A stretch of 5,995 nucleotides of DNA. Source: Bordetella parapertussis (lineage in GTDB: Bacteria; Pseudomonadota; Gammaproteobacteria; Burkholderiales; Burkholderiaceae_D). The translations under genes were made by a program, and so were the position numbers. The notes under the pieces are model-generated. The model made no database searches and was not told the origin of the DNA. It worked only from the letters and a program-made list of their open reading frames with translations. The DNA is taken from contig CAMBJI010000133.1 in assembly GCA_945867725.1 (NCBI GenBank), positions 1-5,995 on the forward strand, read 5' to 3'. Below, in pieces: positions 1-5,428 of the stretch; position 1 is the first letter of the stretch, and each line of letters opens with the position of its first letter.

Positions 1-110
1 AGACGCTTACGCGGATCCGTCGGCAAGCCTGACGTATCAGCCAACGAAGGAATCGCAGCGCAAGCCAGGGGCAGCGCGAGCAGCAGGGGTAGAAGTCGGG
101 GGGAGCGCAT
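1..110 (-). CDS. N-terminus of an exported protein, second gene of the flgP-type operon (partial; FlgT/FlgO-like by context only)
   Basis: The reading frame starts at the ATG on the minus strand at 110-108 and stays open for 36 codons to the window edge, so the C-terminal part is missing. The N-terminus is a clear Sec signal peptide: MRSPR, then a hydrophobic core of Leu, Ala and Pro (residues 6-20), then a likely signal peptidase I site after Ser-Leu-Ala (22-24), with mature protein from Asp25. Cys17 lies in P-L-A-C, a poor lipobox because of Pro at -3, so a soluble periplasmic protein is more likely than a lipoprotein. The gene starts 6 bp after the stop of the FlgP-type lipoprotein gene, so they are almost certainly co-transcribed. 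In vibrios FlgP is encoded near FlgO and FlgT, which build outer-membrane ring structures of the flagellar basal body. That makes an FlgT- or FlgO-type partner plausible, but the visible residues do not identify a family. No strong Shine-Dalgarno is seen; translational coupling is likely. Confidence 0.6.
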   Translation of the reverse strand, partial: MRSPRLLPLLLALPLACAAIPSLADTSGLPTDPRKR

Positions 111-116
111 GATCAA

Positions 117-725
117 TTACCGGTTACGTGCAGCCAGCTGATGCAGATACAACACGCGTAGGTCATTCACGACACGGCCATCCAGAGACATGGTGGTCTC
201 ATAGGTGTCGTCACCGATCGGCGTGATCGATTCCAGCACGGCGCCATAAACGATGCCTTGCACGCGAGTGCGGAAGGTATCACTGGTGATCATCATCTCA
301 GCCACAGTGGTGGTGGCATCGAGCTGCTGACCATACACCTGTTCAGTCAGGGCACGATAGGCATCAAGCTTCGAGGCACGAATCGCCATCAAGCGCTGTT
401 GCGAGCTATTTTTGTGATTCTGCGTACTGATGACGGCATAACCGGTCGCGCGGATGGTTTGCTGACGCTCCATCATCGGCGTGATCATGCTGACCGCATC
501 AGGCGAAGGTTTTGGTGCTTCGGCTTTGGCTTCAACCTTCGGTTCAGGCTTGGCTTCTGGCTTGGCTTCTGGTTTGGCTTCAACCCGTGCTTCAGGCTGA
601 GGATCGACCGGCTTGACTTCCGCCTTGGCCGACGCATTGTCAGCCACAGCGACTGACGGTATGGATTGGCAAGCCGAGATCAGCACGGCCAGCGAGACCA
701 TCGTGCATTTGGACATTTTGTTCAT
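117..725 (-). CDS. flgP: FlgP-type (LPP20 family) flagellar outer-membrane lipoprotein
   Basis: A 202-aa lipoprotein. Residues 1-19 form a type II signal peptide ending in the lipobox I-S-A-C, with Cys19 as the predicted lipidated residue; no Asp follows at +2, which favours outer-membrane sorting. Residues about 33-75 are a low-complexity linker rich in Pro, Glu, Ala and Lys with repeated EAKP units. Residues about 88-190 resemble the LPP20/FlgP fold: an opening RATGYAVIS strand, a long helix (RLMAIRASKLDAYRALTEQV), then QGIVYGAVLES and a final strand with TTMSLDGRVV. FlgP proteins of Vibrio and Campylobacter form basal-disk or outer-membrane-associated rings that support the flagellar motor; that role here is inferred from the domain and the flagellar neighbours. 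The ATG at 725 is chosen because AAGGGGTGAT lies just upstream; the alternative Met4 has no better site. The gene leads a leftward operon with the partial exported-protein gene, and a sigma-28 promoter lies upstream at 891-917. The domain call is firm, the exact gene name less so. Confidence 0.8.
   Translation of the reverse strand: MNKMSKCTMVSLAVLISACQSIPSVAVADNASAKAEVKPVDPQPEARVEAKPEAKPEAKPEPKVEAKAEAPKPSPDAVSMITPMMERQQTIRATGYAVISTQNHKNSSQQRLMAIRASKLDAYRALTEQVYGQQLDATTTVAEMMITSDTFRTRVQGIVYGAVLESITPIGDDTYETTMSLDGRVVNDLRVLYLHQLAARNR
538..585 (-). repeat. 12-bp tandem repeat encoding EAKP units in the lipoprotein linker
   Basis: Three nearly identical 12-bp units lie at 550-561, 562-573 and 574-585 (plus strand TTGGCTTCTGGC, then variants TTGGCTTCTGGT and TTGGCTTCAACC), with degenerate copies on either side. 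Each unit is four codons, so a gain or loss of units keeps the frame and only changes linker length between the lipid anchor and the LPP20 domain. Confidence 0.8.
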
Positions 726-727
726 AA

Positions 728-737
728 ATCACCCCTT
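728..737 (-). promoter_or_regulatory. Extended Shine-Dalgarno of the FlgP-type gene
   Basis: On the minus strand AAGGGGTGAT ends 2 nt before the ATG at 725. The GGTGAT part matches the extended anti-Shine-Dalgarno complement, and the AAGGGG core sits at a normal distance. It supports the start at 725 and suggests efficient translation. Confidence 0.7.
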
Positions 738-862
738 TATTAATCAGCAGCGAGCTAGCGGCCGGAATACTTCTTGCGTTGCATCGTAATGTTACCGTTT
801 GGAACTCTTTCAAATAATGCCCGAATGAGCCCCCGACGGCACCGCTTTACAGAATATTAACG

Positions 863-879
863 GAAGGTAATAAACCTTC
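863..879 (-). other. Stem-loop near the 5' end of the predicted lipoprotein operon mRNA
   Basis: A perfect inverted repeat, GAAGGT then five bases then ACCTTC. If the sigma-28 promoter starts transcription near 884, this would be about nucleotides +5 to +21 of the mRNA. No U-run follows, so it is not a typical intrinsic terminator. It could stabilise the 5' end or be a protein site; with a 6-bp stem, chance is also possible. Confidence 0.4.
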
Positions 880-890
880 GCTCCCGTGGT

Positions 891-917
891 TTATCGGCAA
901 GTGGCAGAGCTTCTTTA
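891..917 (-). promoter_or_regulatory. Sigma-28 (FliA)-type promoter for the flgP-type operon
   Basis: On the minus strand TAAA (917-914) is followed by exactly 15 bp and then GCCGATAA (898-891). This is an exact match to the enterobacterial FliA consensus TAAA-N15-GCCGATAA. The predicted transcript start is near 884, giving a leader of roughly 160 nt before the lipoprotein ATG at 725. FliA itself is encoded at the right end of this window, so the site is a plausible local target. Direction and spacing both fit late-class control of a basal-body accessory lipoprotein. Confidence 0.85.
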
Positions 918-1023
918 ATTTGGCAGGCTGATTTGATTTTAAAAATGAAATTTCGTAATCAAAAAAACAAGCTGGATGTTGGGACGCCGCTGGATTCTCC
1001 GTCGGGCCAGGCTCTAGCTCACA

Positions 1024-1056
1024 AGCCAAACCGGCTCGACAGGCGAATCGCCGTCG
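1024..1056. repeat. Adjacent inverted repeats, candidate regulator-binding site or hairpin
   Basis: AGCC-N5-GGCT at 1024-1036 is followed directly by an imperfect palindrome at 1037-1056: CGAC, a bulged A, GGCGA, a central A, TCGCC, GTCG. The second element centres about 123 bp upstream of the predicted sigma-54 transcript start (about 1170), a usual distance for an enhancer bound by a FleQ/FlrC-type activator. It does not obviously match the published FleQ consensus, so the function is inference. No T-run follows, so terminator function is unlikely. Confidence 0.35.
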
Positions 1057-1143
1057 TTGTGCATTCCTTGTTTCTGCCTGCGCCGGGCTCCATCGCCACC
1101 GGACTATTCAGAGAATCACGTTCAGAGCTCACCTCAGCCCTGA

Positions 1144-1159
1144 TGGCACATCAATTGCT
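1144..1159 (+). promoter_or_regulatory. Sigma-54 (RpoN)-type promoter for the flhA operon
   Basis: TGGCAC-N5-TTGCT matches the sigma-54 consensus, with the GG at 1145-1146 and GC at 1157-1158 separated by the required 10 bp. The predicted start is near 1170, leaving an A-rich leader of about 62 nt before the flhA ATG. Sigma-54 promoters need an activator ATPase; in polar flagellar systems this is FleQ/FlrA or FleR/FlrC. This fits early or middle-class expression of flhA-flhF-flhG-fliA. Confidence 0.85.
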
Positions 1160-1231
1160 TATATGTTCCGTGTAGAAACCTGAATTTACAGACCAAAAAC
1201 GCAAGTGACTGATTTTTAAAAGAAATTAAAA

Positions 1232-3331
1232 ATGACCACGCTATCCATGTCAACTATTCGACAGCGCTTGTCGGGATTTGAGCTCGCCGGGCTCGGAATC
1301 CCGTTCCTTGTGCTGTTAATTATGGCAATGCTGGTCGTTCCGCTGCCAGCCTTGCTGCTGGATATTCTGTTTACGTTCAATATTCTGGTCAGCATCGTGG
1401 TGATCATGATCGCCATCGGCACGCGCAAACCGCTGGAATTCTCGTCCTTCCCGTCCGTTCTGCTGTTTGCCACCATGCTGCGCTTGGCACTCAACGTGGC
1501 CTCGACCCGGGTGATTCTGGTGAATGGCCATGAGGGTGAACATGCTGCGGGCGCGGTAGTGGCGGCCTTTGGCGAGTTTGTCATCGGCGGCAATTACGTG
1601 GTCGGTTTCATTATTTTCGTGATCCTGATGATTGTGAATTTCTTCGTGGTCACCAAGGGTGCAGGTCGGGTATCGGAAGTGAATGCCCGATTTACTCTGG
1701 ATGCAATGCCGGGCAAGCAGATGGCGATTGACGCCGATCTGAACGCCGGCTCGATCACCCAAGAACAAGCCAAAACCCGTCGCGACGAGATCGCACAAGA
1801 ATCAGACTTCTTCGGTTCGATGGACGGTGCCTCGAAATTCGTCTCCGGCGATGCGATGGCCGGCTTGCTGATTCTGCTGATTAACGTCATCGGTGGCCTG
1901 GCCATCGGCGTAGCGCAGCATGATTTGTCCTTCGGCGAAGCAGGCAAGCTGTATGTCTTGCTGACCATCGGTGATGGCCTGGTCGCACAGATTCCGTCGC
2001 TCTTCCTGTCGCTGGCCACTGCGATCATCGTTACCCGCGTAACCACCTCGGAATCGATGACTGAGCAGGCCGTAACGCAGTTGTCGAACCCCTCTGCCCT
2101 GTTTATCAGTGCCAGCATTCTGGGGATCCTGGGTATCGTTCCCGGCATGCCGCATTTGGTGTTTCTGACGCTCGCGCTGGCTACGGCCGGTCTGGGCTTC
2201 ATGCTGATTCAGAAAGAACAAAACGTCGCCGAAGAAGCCGTGATTCAGGCGGCCGAAGCTAAACCGGATGCACCCAAAGAGCTGGACTGGGATGATGTCG
2301 ATCAGGTTGATTTGATCGGTCTGGAAATCGGCTATGGCCTGATCCCGCTGGTGAACCCGGAGACTGGCGGGCAACTGATGCCGCGCGTCAAAGGTGTTCG
2401 TAAAAAACTCTCGGCTGAACTGGGTTTCCTGGTACAGCCAGTTCGTATCCGCGACGCGCTCAATCTTGATCCGGACGTGTATCACATCGTTCTCAATGGC
2501 GTCGTCCGCGGCAAAGGCGATATCAAGAGCGGTCGCGAACTCGCGATCAATCCCGGCAAAGTCTATGGTGAACTGGAAGGCATACCGACCAAAGAACCTG
2601 CGTTCGGTCTGGAGGCGGTATGGATCGATCCGTCGCAGCGCGATTACGCGCGCACGCTCGGCTACACCGTCGTCGATCCAGCGACTGCGATCGCAACACA
2701 TTTAAATAAAGTCCTGCGTGAAAACGCTTCTGAATTGCTCTCGCACGATGAAACACAGCAGCTGCTCGACAAGCTGGCAGCGAAGTCGCCCAAGCTGGTG
2801 GAAGATCTGGTGCCCGGCAAGATGGCGCTGGGCGTCATCACCCGCACGCTCCAACATTTGCTGACCGAAGGCGTCGCCATCCGCGATATGCGAACGATTG
2901 TCGAAACGCTCTCGGATGCCGCATCGAAAACACAAGATCCCGAACAACTGACCGCGATGGTTCGTCCCAAGCTGGGCCGCATGATTGTGCAGGAATTGCT
3001 GGATACCCAGGAAAATCTGGCTGTCATGACACTGGCGCCCGAACTCGAGCAACTGCTGCACAACGTGCTGAGCAATGGCGCGCAAGGACAAAGCGTAGTG
3101 ATCGAACCCGGTCTTGCCGAGAGCCTGTTCGCTGCCCTGCGCGATGCAACACGCACGGTAGAAGATCAGGGCAATCCGGCCGTGCTGGTCGTTGCGCCAT
3201 CGATTCGTCCGTGGTTGTCGAAAATGGTTCGTCACCGTATTTCCGAGCTGATCGTTTTGTCTTACACCGAAATACCAGACGACCAGTCAGTCAAAGTTAT
3301 TTACACCGTAGAAGCGCAAGTAAAGAGTTAA
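1232..3331 (+). CDS. flhA: Flagellar type III secretion export-gate protein FlhA
   Basis: A 699-aa inner-membrane protein of the FHIPEP family, close to the usual FlhA length of about 690-700. The N-terminal half holds about eight hydrophobic segments (roughly residues 20-39, 42-62, 70-90, 112-140, 205-228, 240-268, 288-305 and 308-325). The family signature lies at about 146-170 (RVSEVNARFTLDAMPGKQ and following). Asp207 in SGDAMAG matches the conserved acidic residue known to matter for export in Salmonella FlhA. The C-terminal half (about 350-699) is the cytosolic domain that forms the nonameric ring docking export chaperones and substrates. The ATG at 1232 has only a weak A-rich AAAAGAA upstream; the internal ATG at 1247 has no better site and would only remove five residues. 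It is the first gene of a rightward operon behind the sigma-54 promoter; flhF follows after 11 bp. FlhA is near certain over the type III paralogues because of its flagellar neighbours. Confidence 0.97.
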   Translation: MTTLSMSTIRQRLSGFELAGLGIPFLVLLIMAMLVVPLPALLLDILFTFNILVSIVVIMIAIGTRKPLEFSSFPSVLLFATMLRLALNVASTRVILVNGHEGEHAAGAVVAAFGEFVIGGNYVVGFIIFVILMIVNFFVVTKGAGRVSEVNARFTLDAMPGKQMAIDADLNAGSITQEQAKTRRDEIAQESDFFGSMDGASKFVSGDAMAGLLILLINVIGGLAIGVAQHDLSFGEAGKLYVLLTIGDGLVAQIPSLFLSLATAIIVTRVTTSESMTEQAVTQLSNPSALFISASILGILGIVPGMPHLVFLTLALATAGLGFMLIQKEQNVAEEAVIQAAEAKPDAPKELDWDDVDQVDLIGLEIGYGLIPLVNPETGGQLMPRVKGVRKKLSAELGFLVQPVRIRDALNLDPDVYHIVLNGVVRGKGDIKSGRELAINPGKVYGELEGIPTKEPAFGLEAVWIDPSQRDYARTLGYTVVDPATAIATHLNKVLRENASELLSHDETQQLLDKLAAKSPKLVEDLVPGKMALGVITRTLQHLLTEGVAIRDMRTIVETLSDAASKTQDPEQLTAMVRPKLGRMIVQELLDTQENLAVMTLAPELEQLLHNVLSNGAQGQSVVIEPGLAESLFAALRDATRTVEDQGNPAVLVVAPSIRPWLSKMVRHRISELIVLSYTEIPDDQSVKVIYTVEAQVKS

Positions 3332-3342
3332 AGGCATAACCC

Positions 3343-4611
3343 ATGGAACTCAAACGCATACTGGCCAAAGACATCCGCAGAGCGACTGAAAAAGCAGTCG
3401 CGCTCTACGGCAAGGACGTACTGTTCGTCTCGAACGCCAAAGTTAACGGCATGACCGAAGTAATTGTGGCGGTTGACGTCGCACCCGAAACGCTGCTGGA
3501 AACGAGCGATCTGGGTGACTCACAGCGCTTCGATCAAGTGCTCAAGCGATCCTTCAGAGAAGTGGAGAATGGCGCGACTGCCAGCCTCGCTCCCGAGATC
3601 ATCGTGCCAACGCAAAAAAACGCAGAAGATCAACGCGATTACATTCGCGGACGCGAAATCGTGGACATGGTGCGCGATGAACTGACTGCGATTCGCAAAG
3701 AATTCAAGCTCGCTCAGCGCGTCGCTTCCTGGCAATCGGAATCACCCAGTAAATCAGCCGTACGGCCTCTGGTCACAGCACTTGGCGAAGCCAGTATTCC
3801 TGTGTCACTGCGCACCCTGCTGGTGGATCACATTAACGGTATGGATGATCTGCAACAAGCCAGCGACGCATTGCGCGCGCACCTGACCGAGAGTCTGGGC
3901 GAGCACTGGGCCAAACTGCCACAGCGCGGTGTACATGCGATTGCTGGTCCTTCCGGCTCTGGCAAGACCATGATGGTGGCCCGCCTTGCACGCGCCGCCG
4001 CAGAACGAAACGGCCCTGAGTCAGTGGCGGTCATCAGCTACTGCGATCAGCGTGCCGGTGCATGGAGCCAGATTCAAATGCTGTGCGCGCAAAGCGGTGT
4101 TGATTGCTTGCGCGCCAACGATGCCGACACATTGAAAACGCTGCTCAGCGAACTTGGGCAGCGCAAACTGGTGTTAATTGATACACCCGGTATTGAAGTC
4201 GTGACAAAAATAGATCAGATCACTGCCTGTGCGCAGGACATCGCCTGCCATCTGGTACTGCCCGCCGATGCCTCTGGCACGACGGTTAGAAAATTTCTTG
4301 TCGATACCAGAATCAATTGGCACAGCCTGATGGTGTCGCGCATGGATGAAGCAACACAGCCCTGGGCCTTGCTGCAAGTGTTGTGTGAAAAATCTGTACC
4401 GCTGTCGGCCGCATCACATAGCCCATCAGCCACGGACAACTGCCAGATTCTGACAGCGACTGAACTGGTCTCACTCGCTATTCGCGGACTGGGATTGCCG
4501 GCACATGAAACAGCAGATGAAGTGTCTGACGCAGAACCCGATCACTCCGTTGTAACTGCGGCTCAGGCCTTGGTTGCCCGCATCGAAAAGAGCACCCATG
4601 CCATCAACTAA
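3343..4611 (+). CDS. flhF: Flagellar polar-placement SRP-type GTPase FlhF (divergent GTPase motifs)
   Basis: A 422-aa member of the SRP family of GTPases, which marks the cell pole as the site of flagellar assembly. The start MELKRILAKDIRRATEKAVALYG resembles the FlhF N-terminal B domain (about 1-48). Then come a variable linker, a helical N domain (about 100-195) and the G domain (about 196-385). G1 is GPSGSGKT (202-209), an intact P-loop. The other motifs drift: DTYRIGA of the family appears as CDQRAGA (234-240), DTAG as DTPG (280-283), and TKLDEA as SRMDEA (332-337). The C-terminal tail (about 386-422) looks disordered. The start ATG at 3343 has an AAAGG site 8 nt upstream that overlaps the flhA stop codon. 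The gene ends in a 14-bp overlap with flhG. Gene order and overall pattern make FlhF secure; whether it hydrolyses GTP normally is uncertain. Confidence 0.93.
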   Translation: MELKRILAKDIRRATEKAVALYGKDVLFVSNAKVNGMTEVIVAVDVAPETLLETSDLGDSQRFDQVLKRSFREVENGATASLAPEIIVPTQKNAEDQRDYIRGREIVDMVRDELTAIRKEFKLAQRVASWQSESPSKSAVRPLVTALGEASIPVSLRTLLVDHINGMDDLQQASDALRAHLTESLGEHWAKLPQRGVHAIAGPSGSGKTMMVARLARAAAERNGPESVAVISYCDQRAGAWSQIQMLCAQSGVDCLRANDADTLKTLLSELGQRKLVLIDTPGIEVVTKIDQITACAQDIACHLVLPADASGTTVRKFLVDTRINWHSLMVSRMDEATQPWALLQVLCEKSVPLSAASHSPSATDNCQILTATELVSLAIRGLGLPAHETADEVSDAEPDHSVVTAAQALVARIEKSTHAIN

Positions 4612-5425
4612 ACGAAAAACCGAAGTCATCGGCATCGCCAGCGGCAAGGGGGGCGTGGGTAAAACCACCCTCTCGGCTAATCTGGCAGTGGCGCTGACCA
4701 TGATGGGCAAGAATGTGATGCTGCTGGATGCTGACCTTGGTCTGGCAAATGCGCAGATCGCATTGGGCTGTCAGACACAGTACAACCTCTCGCATGTGAT
4801 TGCGGGTGAAAAAACACTCAAAGAAATCATTGTCACCTCGCGTCAAGGCGTCAAGCTTGTGCCCGGCGCCTCGGGTGTGCATCACATGGCAGCGATCAGT
4901 CCGGCCATCACGGCGGGTATCGTGCAGGCCTTCTCCGAGCTTGATGATGAAATCGATTATCTGATTGTCGACACCGCCGCTGGCATTGCGCCATCGGTGT
5001 TGGCTTTCATGGAAGCCAGCCAGCGCCGTTTTGTGGTGGTGCGCGATGAGCCCTCTTCCATTGCCGACGCCTACGGCATCATCAAAGTGATGACGCGCGA
5101 CTTGGAACTCGACGAAATTTACCTGATTCCGAACATGGTCGACAGCCAGGCCGCCGGTGCGCAGTTATACCGACGCGTCAATGAAGTCTGCGATCGTTTT
5201 CTGGGTAAAACACTGCAGGACCTGACATCGATTGAAGCCGATGAACTGGTGCTGGCCGCATTAAAAAAATACCAGTCCGTCCTTGAATTCGCACCCGGCA
5301 GCGCCGGCGCGCGTGATTTCAGGCGACTGGCCGATGCAATTACGAATTTGCCGGAAATCAGCGACGCCTCAGGCGGACTCCAGTTTTTCATGGAGCGACT
5401 GGTGAAACCGGGCAAAGGGAGCTAA
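4598..5425 (+). CDS. flhG: MinD-like ATPase FlhG/FleN, regulator of flagellar number
   Basis: A 275-aa ParA/MinD-family ATPase. It has the deviant Walker A KGGVGKTT (17-24) with signature Lys17, the DADLGLANA motif (44-52), the VDTAAG switch II (124-129) and the FleN-type end GGLQFFMERL (259-268). FlhG/FleN limits flagellar number by opposing FlhF at the pole and, in Pseudomonas, by inhibiting the sigma-54 activator FleQ; the latter would close a feedback loop on the promoter at 1144. I chose the ATG at 4598 over the in-frame TTG at 4574: it gives the usual short N-terminus before the P-loop, and AAAAGAG lies at 4586-4592. It overlaps the flhF stop by 14 bp, implying translational coupling. 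No DQAxxLR activator helix, present in some FlhG proteins such as those of Shewanella and Bacillus, is visible. fliA begins 3 bp after its stop. Confidence 0.95.
   Translation: MPSTKRKTEVIGIASGKGGVGKTTLSANLAVALTMMGKNVMLLDADLGLANAQIALGCQTQYNLSHVIAGEKTLKEIIVTSRQGVKLVPGASGVHHMAAISPAITAGIVQAFSELDDEIDYLIVDTAAGIAPSVLAFMEASQRRFVVVRDEPSSIADAYGIIKVMTRDLELDEIYLIPNMVDSQAAGAQLYRRVNEVCDRFLGKTLQDLTSIEADELVLAALKKYQSVLEFAPGSAGARDFRRLADAITNLPEISDASGGLQFFMERLVKPGKGS
5414..5421 (+). promoter_or_regulatory. Shine-Dalgarno of fliA within the end of flhG
   Basis: AAAGGGAG ends 7 nt before the ATG at 5429 and lies in the last codons of flhG. It fixes the fliA start and, with the 3-bp intergenic gap, suggests coupled translation. 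Confidence 0.75.
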
Positions 5426-5428
5426 ACC

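Larger units (their letters stand above)
726..1231. other. Divergent intergenic regulatory region between the flgP-type operon and flhA
   Basis: About 506 bp without a credible gene. Short open frames here (minus 847-1029, plus 933-1175 from TTG) show no recognisable domain or good ribosome-binding site, and they overlap promoter elements. What can be seen is: the leader of the lipoprotein transcript (about 726-884), a hairpin at 863-879, a sigma-28-type promoter facing left at 891-917, an AT-rich stretch at about 931-975 that could be flexible or bent DNA, adjacent inverted repeats at 1024-1056, and a sigma-54-type promoter facing right at 1144-1159. The two promoters point away from each other and are about 230 bp apart. 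No flhB, which often lies next to flhA, is present here. Confidence 0.75.

Noticed and set aside
258..656. A 132-codon plus-strand frame opposite the FlgP-type gene
   Set aside because: Its product has a low-complexity Phe/Gly/Leu repeat that mirrors the EAKP repeat on the real coding strand; no start signal or domain.
795..840. Possible leftward sigma-54 site ahead of the FlgP-type gene
   Set aside because: A GG-N10-GC spacing can be forced here but the surrounding bases match the consensus poorly, unlike the exact sigma-28 site at 891-917.
863..879. Hairpin as an intrinsic terminator
   Set aside because: Only a 6-bp stem and no U-run on either strand.
931..975. IHF-binding site in the AT-rich stretch
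   Set aside because: Only the TTGAT core is present; the rest of the consensus is missing.
847..1175. Two short intergenic frames (minus 847-1029, plus 933-1175)
   Set aside because: No ribosome-binding site, no recognisable product, TTG start for the second, and overlap with the sigma-28 and sigma-54 promoter elements.
1594..2701. Long antisense open frames opposite flhA (1594-2202 and 1802-2701, minus strand)
   Set aside because: They lie wholly within the well-supported flhA gene, show no domain and arise from its codon bias.
4574..4597. Extended FlhG start at TTG 4574
   Set aside because: Adds eight residues with no conserved motif, lacks a clear Shine-Dalgarno and would lengthen the overlap with flhF; ATG 4598 fits better.
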